Positions 25,620-35,111 of a stretch of 50,326 nt of DNA are shown here, in pieces. The first letter of the stretch is position 1. Every line of letters starts with the position of its first letter. The notes beneath the pieces are model-generated. The model ran no database searches and had not been told where the DNA came from. It was given only the letters and a program-made list of their open reading frames with translations. The stretch comes from JASFYU01 sp045046905. Lineage in GTDB: Bacteria; Bacteroidota; Bacteroidia; Flavobacteriales; Flavobacteriaceae. The stretch lies in the NCBI GenBank assembly GCA_045046905.1, contig JASFYU010000104.1, positions 1 to 50,326 on the forward strand. Reading direction: 5' to 3'. The position numbers were made by a program, and so were the translations under genes.

Positions 25620-27950
25620 ATGATTCAAAAAATTTTAAGATTGCAGGTTTTCTTATTTTTTGTTGTTTTGGCAAGTTGTGGCCAAAACAACAAAAAAACC
25701 TTCTCTGAAAGTGATATCAATCTTATTCCGGCGCCTACAGATTTGCAATTGAATCAAGGTTCGTTTCTTTTTGATTCGGAAACCAAGTTCGTAGTAGGCC
25801 ATAAGGGGCAAGAAGTAATAGTGCGTCAATTGGCACAAAAATTCATGAATACTACGGGTTGGAATTTAGAAATACTGACTCAAGAACCGGCAAATAATTA
25901 TGTGAAATTGGTTGTAGATGCGACCTTCGAGGAGGAGGCCTATAGGGTAGAAGTTACAGATGATAAGGTTATTATTCGTGCCAATGGGCCTTCTGGTTTT
26001 CTGTACGGCTTGCAGACCATACGGCAGTTGCTTCCCCCACAGATTGAAAGTGAATCATTGGTTGAAAATATACAATGGGAGCTTCCTAATGTTGTAATCA
26101 ATGATAAACCACGTTTTAAATGGCGCGGTCTTATGTTAGATGTTTCTCGGCATTTTTTTGAGAAAGAATATATTTTAAAGACAATAGACCGCCTTGCGCT
26201 TTTGAAGATGAATACGCTGCATTTACATTTGGTCGATGATCAAGGTTGGCGAATAGAGATAAAAAAATATCCAAAACTCACCAAAATAGGAGGATTTAGG
26301 GTTGATCAAGAAGAAAAACCATGGAATGCCAGGCCTATGTCTAATAGAGAGGAAGAGGCAAGCTATGGCGGCTTTTATACACAGGAAGATATTAAGGAGA
26401 TAGTTGCTTATGCCAGCTCGAGAGGGGTTATGGTAGTGCCTGAGATTGAAATGCCAGCGCATGTGATGAGTGCCATTGCTGCCTATCCTGAGTTGGCCTG
26501 CTATGAGAAACCAATCATGGTGCCATCAGGTGGCATATGGCCCATAACCGATATTTATTGCGTAGGAAAAGAATCGACATTTGAATTTATAGAAAATGTC
26601 TTGACTGAAGTAATGCAACTGTTTCCGTCGACCTATATTCATATTGGTGGTGATGAGGCGACCAAGACCAATTGGAAAACCTGTTCACATTGTAAAAAAC
26701 GCATGAAAGACGAGGGCCTTGAAAATGCGGAAGCGTTACAGAGTTATTTTATCAGGAGGATAGAGCGTTTTATCAGTGCTCATAATCGAATACTTATCGG
26801 TTGGGACGAGATTCTTGAAGGAGGCTTAGCTCCAGGGGCGACCGTAATGAGTTGGAGAGGGGTCAAAGGCGGTTTAGAAGCATCAGAACAAGGGCATGAC
26901 GTAGTGATGACACCAGGTACACATTGTTATTTTGATCATTATCAGGGCGACCAAGATATGGAGCCGCAGGCATGGGGTGGGTATACTCCTTTGAGTAAGG
27001 TTTATGAATTTGATCCGATTGTTGATGCTATGAGTTCAGAACAGGCCAAGCACGTATTGGGCGGGCAGGCGAATTTGTGGTCAGAATTTGTACCCACTAC
27101 GGCACAATCCGAATATATGATTTTTCCGAGATTGGCGGCATTGGCAGAAACGGTATGGAGTACAAAGGAAAAAAGGAATTGGGATAATTTTTCGCATAGG
27201 ATTGAGTATTTATTCGAACGCTTTGCCGAAATGGGTATTAACTATGCGAAAAGTAGTTACCAGATTACTGCCGATACAAAGATTAATATGGATACTGGAA
27301 AGCTGACGCTAAGCCTGCAGAATGAATTTTCAAAGGCAGATATTAGATATGTGTTAAATGATGGTGATTTGGCAACCGACGGAATTAGGTATAAGAACCC
27401 CATACATCTTGAAGAATCAACAATAATTAGATCAGCAATGTTCAAAAATGATACCCTTTTTGGACCCATATTTAAAAAACATATTCGCTACCATAAGGCT
27501 ACAGGTAAAAAGGTGACCAACAAAAAAGGGTACCATGATAGCTATCAAGGGGCCAAAGAGATGGGTATGGTAAATGTGTTGCGAGGCTCCAAAAATTTTC
27601 ATGATGGCCAGTGGCAAGCTTGGTTAGATGAAGATATGGAGGTGAGTATTGATCTTGGCGCAGCTATCGATATCGAAAAAGTTAGTGTAGGATCCATGGA
27701 AAACCAGGGATCCGGTATATACTACCCTGTTAAAATAGAAATATTATTGTCCTCAGACGGCAAAGCGTTTACGAGTGTTGGCCTCATAGATCGGGCGTTT
27801 AAGGTAAATGGTATGTCTGAAATTAAAGATTTTGAGATTGCTTTTGATAAACAATCGGCGCGCTATGTCAAGATAAAAGCGCGTAATTTGGACAGTGTTC
27901 GAACAGTTGGTGGCTCTTGGTTGTTTGTTGATGAAATTGTAGTAGAATAA
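25620..27950 (+). CDS. GH20 beta-N-acetylhexosaminidase lipoprotein
   Basis: 776 residues with a lipoprotein signal (lipobox VLASC). Releases terminal beta-linked GlcNAc or GalNAc by substrate-assisted catalysis. Domains: GH20b-like N-terminal domain (~35-165), catalytic barrel (~165-535) with LHLHLVDDQGWRIEIKKYP, the catalytic pair D345-E346 in HIGGDEAT, and the tryptophans of MSWRGVKGG and GGQANLWSEF. A chitobiase C-terminal-like segment (~545-635) and an F5/8 (CBM32-like) domain (~640-776) follow. In this operon it would remove antenna or core GlcNAc. Confidence 0.95.
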   Translation: MIQKILRLQVFLFFVVLASCGQNNKKTFSESDINLIPAPTDLQLNQGSFLFDSETKFVVGHKGQEVIVRQLAQKFMNTTGWNLEILTQEPANNYVKLVVDATFEEEAYRVEVTDDKVIIRANGPSGFLYGLQTIRQLLPPQIESESLVENIQWELPNVVINDKPRFKWRGLMLDVSRHFFEKEYILKTIDRLALLKMNTLHLHLVDDQGWRIEIKKYPKLTKIGGFRVDQEEKPWNARPMSNREEEASYGGFYTQEDIKEIVAYASSRGVMVVPEIEMPAHVMSAIAAYPELACYEKPIMVPSGGIWPITDIYCVGKESTFEFIENVLTEVMQLFPSTYIHIGGDEATKTNWKTCSHCKKRMKDEGLENAEALQSYFIRRIERFISAHNRILIGWDEILEGGLAPGATVMSWRGVKGGLEASEQGHDVVMTPGTHCYFDHYQGDQDMEPQAWGGYTPLSKVYEFDPIVDAMSSEQAKHVLGGQANLWSEFVPTTAQSEYMIFPRLAALAETVWSTKEKRNWDNFSHRIEYLFERFAEMGINYAKSSYQITADTKINMDTGKLTLSLQNEFSKADIRYVLNDGDLATDGIRYKNPIHLEESTIIRSAMFKNDTLFGPIFKKHIRYHKATGKKVTNKKGYHDSYQGAKEMGMVNVLRGSKNFHDGQWQAWLDEDMEVSIDLGAAIDIEKVSVGSMENQGSGIYYPVKIEILLSSDGKAFTSVGLIDRAFKVNGMSEIKDFEIAFDKQSARYVKIKARNLDSVRTVGGSWLFVDEIVVE

Positions 27951-27963
27951 AAAAAATAGTTTA

Positions 27964-30198
27964 ATGAGGAATTGGTCTGTATTGTTTTTTTGTTTTTTTT
28001 TGGTGAGATTGTCGGCTCAAAATCGAGTTGTCGATTATGTAAATCCTCTTATTGGAACGTCAAATTTTGGAACAACAAACCCCGGGCCCATTGCGGTGAG
28101 GGGCATGGCCAATGTATCGCCTTTTAATGTTGCCGGGCCAAAAAACCTTCCTTTTGAAAAAGATAGTCGTTGGCTGTCAACGCCCTATGTGCATGAGAAT
28201 ACATTCTTGACGGGCTTTAGTCATGTGAATTTGAGTGGTGTCGGTTGTCCTGAATTGGGTGTGATTTTGGCAATGCCCACTACCGGAGAGGTCAATACCA
28301 ATCATTTGGAATATGGTACTACCTATTCTGATGAGGTTTCTAAGGTTGGTTATTATTCAAATACCTTAGATAAGTATGCTATAAAGGTAGAAGCCACTGC
28401 AACTACACGGGTAGGAATTAGCAAATACACTTTTCCCGCAGGTAAATCTAATATTCTTTTGAATCTTGGCTTGGGTTTGACCAATGAACAGGGTGCTTTG
28501 ATAAAGGTTGTTTCGCCTACTGAAATAGAAGGTGTACGCTCGGTAGGTTCTTTTTGCTACTATAAGCCTGAAGAGGCCTATCCTGTTTATTTTGTTGCTA
28601 AATTTTCAAGACCGGCTGATGAATTTGGAGTTTGGAAAAAACCAGTGACCAATGTAGGGGTCGAAGCGCAATGGATGGGCTATAACGGCAAGACAAGGTT
28701 GATGAAAGGCTATACCAAAATGGTGGTCGGTGATAGTATAGGTGCTTATATGAGGTATACCTTTGATTCACCAACCCAGATAGAAATGAAAATCGGAGTA
28801 TCATATGTCAGCATAGCAAATGCCCGTGAAAATTTGGAAAAGGAAACCGCATCAAAAAGTTTTGATCAAATCATGGGGGAGGCCATAGAAAACTGGAATC
28901 AATATCTTTCCAAAATTGAAGTCGAAGGGGGTAGTGAGGCCGATAAAATAAAATTCTATACAGCACTCTACCACACTTTGATACATCCGAATACCCTGAA
29001 TGATTTTAATGGGGAATACCCCAAAATGAAAACCAGAGAAACCCTAAGAACAGAAGGTACTCGTTACACCGGTTTTTCATTGTGGGATACGTATAGAAAT
29101 CTACATCAGTTGATGAGTCTGATTTACCCTGAGCAACAATCTAATATGGTAAACAGTATGTTGCGTATTTATGACGAAAGCGGTTGGTTGCCCAAATGGG
29201 AATTGAATGCTACCGAGACCACCACCATGGTGGGCGATCCTGCCGGAATAATATTGGCAGATACCTATTTGAAGGGTATTCGTGATTTTGATGTAGAAAA
29301 AGCCTATACGGCAATGATTAAGAGTGCTGAACAGTTAGAGAACAATCCCCTTCGCCCTGGAATTCAAGATTATTTAAAAAAGGGATATTTGACGACCAAG
29401 ACTACCAAAAGTGGTTCGGTATCTACAACTCAGGAGTATAATATTTCAGATTATGCCATTGCACAGTTGGCCAAGGCTTTAGGAAAAAAAGACGATTACA
29501 AGAAGTACGCCCGACGTTCGGTTTCATATCGAAAATTATTCGATAGCGAGTTTAATCTACTCCGTCCTAAAAATGACGACGGCAGTTGGTTGACTCCCTA
29601 TAATCCTGAATCTGGTGCCAATTTCGCAAAAAACCTCGGTTTTATTGAGGGCAATGCCTGGCAATACACCTTTATGGTGACCCATGATACCAAAGGGCTT
29701 ATGAAGTTGATGGGCGGTTCAAAAGCTTTTGCAAAACGTTTACAAGAAGTGTTCGACAAAGGGCAGTTCGATATGGCTAATGAACCCGATATTGCCTACC
29801 CATACCTATTCAATTATGTAAAAGGACAAGAATACCGAACTCAGAAAATGGTTTCCGAATTGCTTGATACCTATTATAAAACTACGCCTGATGGGCTTCC
29901 GGGTAATGATGATACGGGAACCATGTCTGCATGGGCAGTTTTTTCTATGATGGGCATCTACCCCGTGAGTCCGGCAAATCCTGTCTATGCATTGACCTCA
30001 CCTAGATTCAGTAAGATTACCATTCATTTGAATGGCGACTATTATAAGAATACCAAATTGGTAATTAGTTCTAATGTTTCGGAGAAGAACAAGGTAATTG
30101 CCAAGGTTCTAATCGACGGAAAACCACATAAGGGGTATTTTATTTCGCATGATGATCTAGTACAGGCGAAGAATGTTGAATTTGTATTAGGGGAGTAG
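27964..30198 (+). CDS. GH92 alpha-mannosidase (third copy)
   Basis: 744 residues with a cleavable signal peptide (MRNWSVLFFCFFLVRLSAQ) and no lipobox, so it is probably periplasmic or secreted, unlike the two lipoprotein copies. GH92 marks: YVNPLIGTSNFGTTNPGP, FSHVNLSGVGCPELG, W412 with E418 in WELNATETTTMVG, and GNDDTGTMSAWAVFSMMGIYPV. It starts 13 bp after the GH20 gene. The NPGP/GCPELG subtype resembles GH92 enzymes working on high-mannose N-glycans, but linkage cannot be fixed here. Confidence 0.93.
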   Translation: MRNWSVLFFCFFLVRLSAQNRVVDYVNPLIGTSNFGTTNPGPIAVRGMANVSPFNVAGPKNLPFEKDSRWLSTPYVHENTFLTGFSHVNLSGVGCPELGVILAMPTTGEVNTNHLEYGTTYSDEVSKVGYYSNTLDKYAIKVEATATTRVGISKYTFPAGKSNILLNLGLGLTNEQGALIKVVSPTEIEGVRSVGSFCYYKPEEAYPVYFVAKFSRPADEFGVWKKPVTNVGVEAQWMGYNGKTRLMKGYTKMVVGDSIGAYMRYTFDSPTQIEMKIGVSYVSIANARENLEKETASKSFDQIMGEAIENWNQYLSKIEVEGGSEADKIKFYTALYHTLIHPNTLNDFNGEYPKMKTRETLRTEGTRYTGFSLWDTYRNLHQLMSLIYPEQQSNMVNSMLRIYDESGWLPKWELNATETTTMVGDPAGIILADTYLKGIRDFDVEKAYTAMIKSAEQLENNPLRPGIQDYLKKGYLTTKTTKSGSVSTTQEYNISDYAIAQLAKALGKKDDYKKYARRSVSYRKLFDSEFNLLRPKNDDGSWLTPYNPESGANFAKNLGFIEGNAWQYTFMVTHDTKGLMKLMGGSKAFAKRLQEVFDKGQFDMANEPDIAYPYLFNYVKGQEYRTQKMVSELLDTYYKTTPDGLPGNDDTGTMSAWAVFSMMGIYPVSPANPVYALTSPRFSKITIHLNGDYYKNTKLVISSNVSEKNKVIAKVLIDGKPHKGYFISHDDLVQAKNVEFVLGE

Positions 30199-30319
30199 GA
30201 AATCAAGGTGAGTTAATTCGCCTACAATTTGTTGTTTATACTTGCCCCAATGTTTTCTGTCTAATAGATTCTTATTGCCTGATTTAATTGAGTACTTTCT
30301 GTTGGTTAACATTTCTCTA

Positions 30320-30565
30320 ATGAAGATGAAACAGCTTCGACAATACGGTTTCTTTTTCTTAGTGTTGATTGCAATGTTCTCTTTTGTAGAATCGAGTAAC
30401 AATGCTGTCGAAGAACAAGAGCGGCCTATTGTGGTTATGGCGTATTATGTTCCAGAAAAGGAATATAATCCTGAACAACTACCTTTAAATCAACTGACAC
30501 ATATACTATTTTCTTTTACTCATATAATCGATGGGAAAATGAAATTTAAGAAAGAAGGAAAATGA
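30320..30565 (+). pseudogene. Truncated GH18 (N-terminal fragment)
   Basis: 81 codons from ATG 30320: a signal peptide, then PIVVMAYYVPEKEYNPEQLP and LNQLTHILFSFTHIIDGKMKF, which is the first two beta-strands of a GH18 barrel. GH18 proteins run to ~330-400 residues, and the DGxDxDxE catalytic strand is missing altogether. The frame ends at TGA 30563-30565, four bases into the DUF4838 start (ATGA). Looks like a deletion that removed the rest of the GH18. A tiny expressed peptide cannot be excluded. Confidence 0.8.
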
Positions 30566-32793
30566 AAAATAATGTATTGACAATCCTGTTCTTAGTAGCA
30601 CTAAGTATGACCTCATGTTCGAATGACGGTATCAGCATCGTGGAAAATGGAAAATCTGATTATGAGATAGTATATATGGGCAAGGCAACTGAAAGCCAAT
30701 ACAAGTCAGCAGAAAAACTGCAATTCTATATCAATAAAATAAGCGGTGTACAACTAGGACTTGTAGATGAAAGTTCTCAAAATAGTGACAAACACAAGAT
30801 TTATGTCGGTAATATCAAAGCAGAAAATCTGGGAATTAATGAAATAACCATTAAAACGGCAGGTAAAAACCTGCTTATTGCTGGTGGTTCGAATGATGCG
30901 GTCAGGAATGCGGTCTATGAGTTCCTTGAAAAATACTTGGACTGTAAATGGTATGCGCCAGGAGTAGAAGAAATTCCGATTTCCGAATCTATTTCTCTGC
31001 AGTTCGTCAATTATAAATATGCCCCAGAAATAATCACTAGAACAGTACATTCTAAGCTGTATTATGAAAATACTGAATTTGCAGACCAGCAAAAGGTAAC
31101 GTATAAGGGTTTTCCCTATTATGTGCCTGAAGCAAGAGTGCACACCTTTCATAAGTTTATGCCTGAAGAAAAGTATTATAAGGCAAACCCAGAGTATTAT
31201 GCTTTAAGAGGCGATAAGCGATTGCCAACACAGTTATGTCTTACCAATGAAAAAGTTCTTGAAATAGTAAAGGACTCAGTATCGGCTGTTTTTAAACGCT
31301 ATCCTGAAGCATCAGTCATATCAGTAAGTCAAGACGATAATCAACAATACTGTCAATGTGATAATTGTAGTAAGATTGATACGGAAGAAGGCAGCCCTGC
31401 AGGTACTATGATTTATTTTGTAAACAAGGTGGCGGCAGCTTTTCCTGATAAGACTATTTCTACTTTGGCCTATCAGCATACGCGAAAACCTCCTAAAACA
31501 AAGCCAGCTGAGAATGTATTGATAACGCTGTGTTCTATTGAATGTGATCGCAGTGCCCCTATAATCCTAAAGTGTGTTGATTTCGCGAATGATTTAAAGG
31601 CTTGGGGAAAGCTAACCGATAATATTAGAATTTGGGATTACACCACCCAGTTCACTAATTTTTTGACCCCTTTTCCAAATATCTATACGCTACAGCCCAA
31701 TATTCAATTGTTTCGTGATAATAATGCGAAATGGGTTTTTGAACAACACAGTCACAACCCTAGTGAACTTTTTGAGTTACGCTCGTATATTACTGCCAAA
31801 TTACTGTGGAACCCCGATTTGAATTTCGATGACCTATTGACTGAGTTTACAAAGGGGTACTATCAAGAAGCAGGTGTTTATATAAAAAAGTATATTACGC
31901 AATTACATGCCAAAATCAAAGAGGATGATGACTTTTTTCTGTTCTTGTATGGCGATCCCTCTGAAGCATTCTCATCATATCTGAGTCCCGACTTATTAAG
32001 GGAGTACACCCTCCTTTTTGATGAAGCGGAAAAGGCTGTTAGTGACAAGCCTGAAATTGTAGATCGGGTAAAAATGGCACGTATGGGCGTTGATTTTGCC
32101 GTATTAGAGGCCTTTAGAAAGAACGTTTCTGAATACTATAGTTTACTAGTCGAGGGAGCTAAAGCTAAGGAGGTTCCAAATCCTATGGTGGCCACTTTAT
32201 TGGATAATTTTATGGAAACCTCAGTCAAAAATAAGATTACCTTAATGAATGAAATGGGTTATACGGTAACTGAATATGGTGCAAATTATTTATCTGCCCT
32301 TGAGATTGCACAAAAGCCGAATAAGGCCAAGGGTAAAGTAGTGGTTACGGTGACCAAGCCTAAAAAATATGCCGATGAAGACCCCATGGCCTTAACCGAT
32401 GGTGCACTTGGTGGAAGTAGTTTTTATGCGAACTGGTTGGGTTATGAAGGTAATGATATGGAGGTGATTCTTGATTTGGGCGAGCCCCATGAAATACATA
32501 CGATATCCTTGGCCTTTTTACAGGTAACCAACCATATTGTATTTTTTCCTTCATTGGTGACCTATTATGGGTCTTTGGATAATAGCAATTTCACAAGATT
32601 GGGTACCGTGAAAAATCGGTTTCCCTTAGAGAAAACAAGCAAGGTCAATGATATAAACCATTTTGATTTAGAATTTAAACCCAAAAAGGCGCAGTATATT
32701 AAAGTGATTGCAAAGAATACAGAGACACCCTATTGGCATCATGCGGCTGGCTTGCCCTCTTGGATATTTGCCGATGAGATTATTATTGATTAA
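30562..32793 (+). CDS. DUF4838 (GH163-like) lipoprotein with C-terminal F5/8 domain
   Basis: 743 residues, lipoprotein signal MKNNVLTILFLVALSMTSC. Residues ~30-140 form a GH20b/alpha-glucuronidase N-terminal-like domain (SAEKLQFYINKISG, GGSNDAVRNAVYEFLEKYL). The DUF4838 core follows with the cysteine motif QYCQCDNCSKID and ISVSQDDNQ. An F5/8-type sugar-binding domain closes it (~600-743). From memory, DUF4838 is the basis of GH163, endo-beta-N-acetylglucosaminidases releasing complex N-glycans; I hold this with moderate certainty. It would supply the endo step in an operon whose GH18 is broken. Confidence 0.82.
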   Translation: MKNNVLTILFLVALSMTSCSNDGISIVENGKSDYEIVYMGKATESQYKSAEKLQFYINKISGVQLGLVDESSQNSDKHKIYVGNIKAENLGINEITIKTAGKNLLIAGGSNDAVRNAVYEFLEKYLDCKWYAPGVEEIPISESISLQFVNYKYAPEIITRTVHSKLYYENTEFADQQKVTYKGFPYYVPEARVHTFHKFMPEEKYYKANPEYYALRGDKRLPTQLCLTNEKVLEIVKDSVSAVFKRYPEASVISVSQDDNQQYCQCDNCSKIDTEEGSPAGTMIYFVNKVAAAFPDKTISTLAYQHTRKPPKTKPAENVLITLCSIECDRSAPIILKCVDFANDLKAWGKLTDNIRIWDYTTQFTNFLTPFPNIYTLQPNIQLFRDNNAKWVFEQHSHNPSELFELRSYITAKLLWNPDLNFDDLLTEFTKGYYQEAGVYIKKYITQLHAKIKEDDDFFLFLYGDPSEAFSSYLSPDLLREYTLLFDEAEKAVSDKPEIVDRVKMARMGVDFAVLEAFRKNVSEYYSLLVEGAKAKEVPNPMVATLLDNFMETSVKNKITLMNEMGYTVTEYGANYLSALEIAQKPNKAKGKVVVTVTKPKKYADEDPMALTDGALGGSSFYANWLGYEGNDMEVILDLGEPHEIHTISLAFLQVTNHIVFFPSLVTYYGSLDNSNFTRLGTVKNRFPLEKTSKVNDINHFDLEFKPKKAQYIKVIAKNTETPYWHHAAGLPSWIFADEIIID

Positions 32794-32810
32794 AAGAGAC
32801 TGTTATAGCC

Positions 32811-32829
32811 GTCAAAAATAGTTTTTGAC
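32811..32829 (+). terminator. AT-rich hairpin after the glycan operon
   Basis: GTCAAAAA (32811-32818) pairs perfectly with TTTTTGAC (32822-32829) around a 3-nt loop, 18 bp after the DUF4838 stop. The stem is AT-rich and the T-tract is inside the stem, so it would be a weak terminator. It borders the transposase remnant and could belong to that instead. Confidence 0.35.
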
Positions 32830-32847
32830 TCACAGCAGTGGGTTTAA

Positions 32848-33038
32848 TCAAAAAGAATTCCCATAGGCTCTGCCTCGGGGATAGTCGGTTTCAATAAATT
32901 TTTTATTATCCTCGATGCCTGCCTCGAAGTACATTGCTATTTGCCACCGTTGGGCATAATCTTTCATTGCCTCCCGTGGCCTGTTGAAGGTGAGAACAAT
33001 CAGCAAGTCTCCGCCCTTTAGTTTGGATTCCGTCTTTT
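32848..33038 (-). pseudogene. IS4-type transposase C-terminal remnant
   Basis: On the minus strand, 33015 to 32848 reads GGDLLIVLTFNRP, then YAQRWQIAMYFEAGIED and DNKKFIETDYPRG before a stop. This matches the end of IS4-family DDE transposases (LLIV...YxxRWqIE.fFk.lK), containing the Y-x2-R-x3-E region and a TDY/THL-like tail. The expected glutamate after RWQI is alanine. A frameshift near 33016 disrupts the N-terminal side, and no start or rest of the gene remains. The insertion scar lies directly between the two glycan loci. Confidence 0.65.
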
Positions 33039-33236
33039 TTTAAGCAAGCATTGTTTTTTATATGAGAAAAATAAGTGACATTATATTTATAATACACTAA
33101 AAATCAATATAGCATTATAACATTGAACTCATTGATTTTTAATTAGTTAAATTTTTGTTGTATACGAAAAATATTTAGCAATATATGTGTAATCTCTAAA
33201 CCTGACGGTTGGGTGTTTCTTATTTGTTTGGTAAAA

Positions 33237-33291
33237 ACCTGAGTTCGACCTAAGGTTTGTTTGTAGATTAAATCTTAGGTCGAACTCGGGT
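33237..33291. mobile_element. Short MITE copy (55 bp), same family as 13516-13746
   Basis: Left arm 33237-33259 repeats the ACCTGAGTTCGACCTA start of the element at 13516. The right arm (33270-33291) is its inverse, ending TCGAACTCGGGT. Only about ten bases separate the arms, so this is a near-perfect palindrome. TAAAA flanks both ends (33232-33236, 33292-33296), fitting a 5-bp target duplication, although that sequence is low in complexity. It is either an internally deleted copy or a minimal mobile hairpin. Confidence 0.72.
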
Positions 33292-33299
33292 TAAAAGAG

Positions 33300-34399
33300 A
33301 GGCAGGCCAACTAGCCTTCAGAAATCAAGTTGCCTGATTAGACGCCTTCAAATAATGCATGGGCGAAATTGTTGAGCTTCAATACGAAATTAAAACTGAC
33401 AAAGATTGAGGACAGTATAGTCCTTAATAGTCCCGAAAATTTCAAAAAAACAAACTGATGGCGGCTAAAGACTTTGTGGTAAAATTAAATAGTAGAAAAG
33501 AAAAAAAAGGAACTGTTCCCCCGAGTGCTTTTGAGATTGAAAATTACGTTTTTTGTAGTTCAGAGCTGATTCTTGAGAAGTAATAGTAGGGCTGTTGCAA
33601 GGAAAATAGCCACAGACGTATGGGAAAAGAGTTCTTTTTAACCAAAATTGACCTTGGGTAAATCGTTACGGTTTACATAGGTTAGACTTTAGAACTCAGG
33701 TTTAGAAAATGAATAGTGTTCGAGCACGGTGATTTCTATCATTTTTGTTGATGCTCTTCAACACTTTATCATAGTTGCTGGTCGAATTTTATTTTTTTTT
33801 CTACTTAAAATTTAAAAATTTGTGATTTATTTATATTTTATCAAACAAAGGCCTACAAATCGAATGGATGAAAAACTACTTAATAAGTGGTTTTAATAAA
33901 ATTGTTTAAAGAGGGTAAGGTTGAATATTTTTGAGAATATTGTACATTTCTATGGAATATTTTGTTTAAGTGCCCTTTGGTTTTCCTTGGATATTCTTGG
34001 TTAGTGTTATTTTAACAGTAAAGCAGTAATTTTTCAAACAACTTATTATACGCTTACAATATTTTATTTTTTTCATAACCCTTTTTTTTGCCAACTAGCA
34101 CTGGTCAAAAAAAATGACTTAGAATTCAAAAGCTTAAACCGATTATAAATTAGGTAATAGATTCTTACGGTGATAGATGAATTTGGAGAGTTTAATCCGA
34201 TTAATTGTAATAGTATCAAATATAGTCAGGAATCAGTTTTTTGTGTATTGTACAAGAGGTAAATTAATAATTTTTTTTCTATTAGAATTTTAATAGCTAT
34301 ATATGAAGTATCTAAAAATAAATTGTCTCAAGTTTTAAGTATTGTAACTAGTTAATAATCAATTGTTCTTGTGATTAAAATTGAGTTAATAAGTATTCA
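33300..34399. other. Gene-poor AT-rich stretch upstream of the FecI gene
   Basis: About 1.1 kb with no gene I can support. A 41-codon frame (33458-33583, MAAKDFVVKLNSRKE...) and short frame fragments around 33360-33460 look like decayed coding DNA but match no family I recognise. GAACTCAGGT at 33692-33701 resembles the end of the nearby MITE and may be a third, worn terminus. From 33760 on the sequence is very AT-rich, with long T and A runs. Confidence 0.5.
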
Positions 34400-34431
34400 T
34401 TGATAATCGGTAAATGTTTAAATAGTTTTTG
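34400..34431 (+). promoter_or_regulatory. Putative promoter of the FecI gene
   Basis: TTG at 34400-34402, a 20-bp spacer and TAGTTTTTG at 34423-34431 fit the Bacteroidota housekeeping promoter (TTG then TANNTTTG) with one deviation. It lies 22 bp before the TTG start of the sigma factor gene, leaving a very short leader. Confidence 0.5.
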
Positions 34432-34453
34432 CCTTTTTGAAAAAAAATGACTT

Positions 34454-35053
34454 TTGAACAATACACTAATAGATAACCAAGAATATCAATTTCGCCGATT
34501 TAAGAAAGGCGACGAAAAAGCTTTTGATTTTTTTTTCAAACTGTACTACAATCAAATTGTTGGTTTTTGCATACAATTTATTGGTGACAGGGATAGGGCT
34601 AGGGACATTGGACAAGAGGCATATGTCAATCTATGGATGAATAGAAAAAAAATACGAAAAATTGAAGGAATTAAGTCTTTTCTATATATCTCAGCTAAAA
34701 GCGGTTGTTTAAATTTACTTAGGCACCAAAAAGTGATAAGTAAATATAAAGATCATTATATACGAGAAAAAGAGGGGCAATTGAATATAGAGGTACTTAA
34801 CTCCATGAGTTTTGATGCCGTAATGTTCTCTGAATTAGAGGAGTTAATAAGGACTTCTATTAAAAAACTACCAGAAAAATGCAAGCGTGTTTTTGTTATG
34901 CGTCGTATCGATAATAAAAAGAATAATGAAATTGCGGTGGAGTTAAACATCTCTGTAAAAGCAGTTGAAGCCAATATGACACGTGCGCTCAAGTATTTAA
35001 GATACTCACTCTCCGATTATATATCAGTTCTTCTTATTGTAATTGTTTTGTAA
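34454..35053 (+). CDS. FecI-like ECF sigma factor
   Basis: 199 residues, a sigma-70 family member of the Bacteroidota FecI expansion. Region 2 is FDFFFKLYYNQIVGFCIQFIG with DRARDIGQEAYVNLW; region 4 is LPEKCKRVFVMRR plus the helix-turn-helix NNEIAVELNISVKAVEANMTRAL. The start must be TTG 34454: the nearby ATG at 34447 is out of frame and the next in-frame ATG falls inside region 2. It heads a FecI-FecR-SusC-SusD set, so it should switch on this locus when the SusC signals. A hydrophobic C-terminal tail (ISVLLIVIVL) is an oddity. Confidence 0.92.
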   Translation: MNNTLIDNQEYQFRRFKKGDEKAFDFFFKLYYNQIVGFCIQFIGDRDRARDIGQEAYVNLWMNRKKIRKIEGIKSFLYISAKSGCLNLLRHQKVISKYKDHYIREKEGQLNIEVLNSMSFDAVMFSELEELIRTSIKKLPEKCKRVFVMRRIDNKKNNEIAVELNISVKAVEANMTRALKYLRYSLSDYISVLLIVIVL

Positions 35054-35111
35054 AATTCATAAAGATTATTAAAACGCATATAGGGTTAAGGGCTTTAAGG
35101 GTGTACTTACT

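Noticed and set aside
33458..33583. 41-codon frame (MAAKDFVVKLNSRKE...) upstream of FecI
   Set aside because: Reads like protein but is short, isolated in decayed DNA and matches no family I can name; noted only under the gene-poor stretch.
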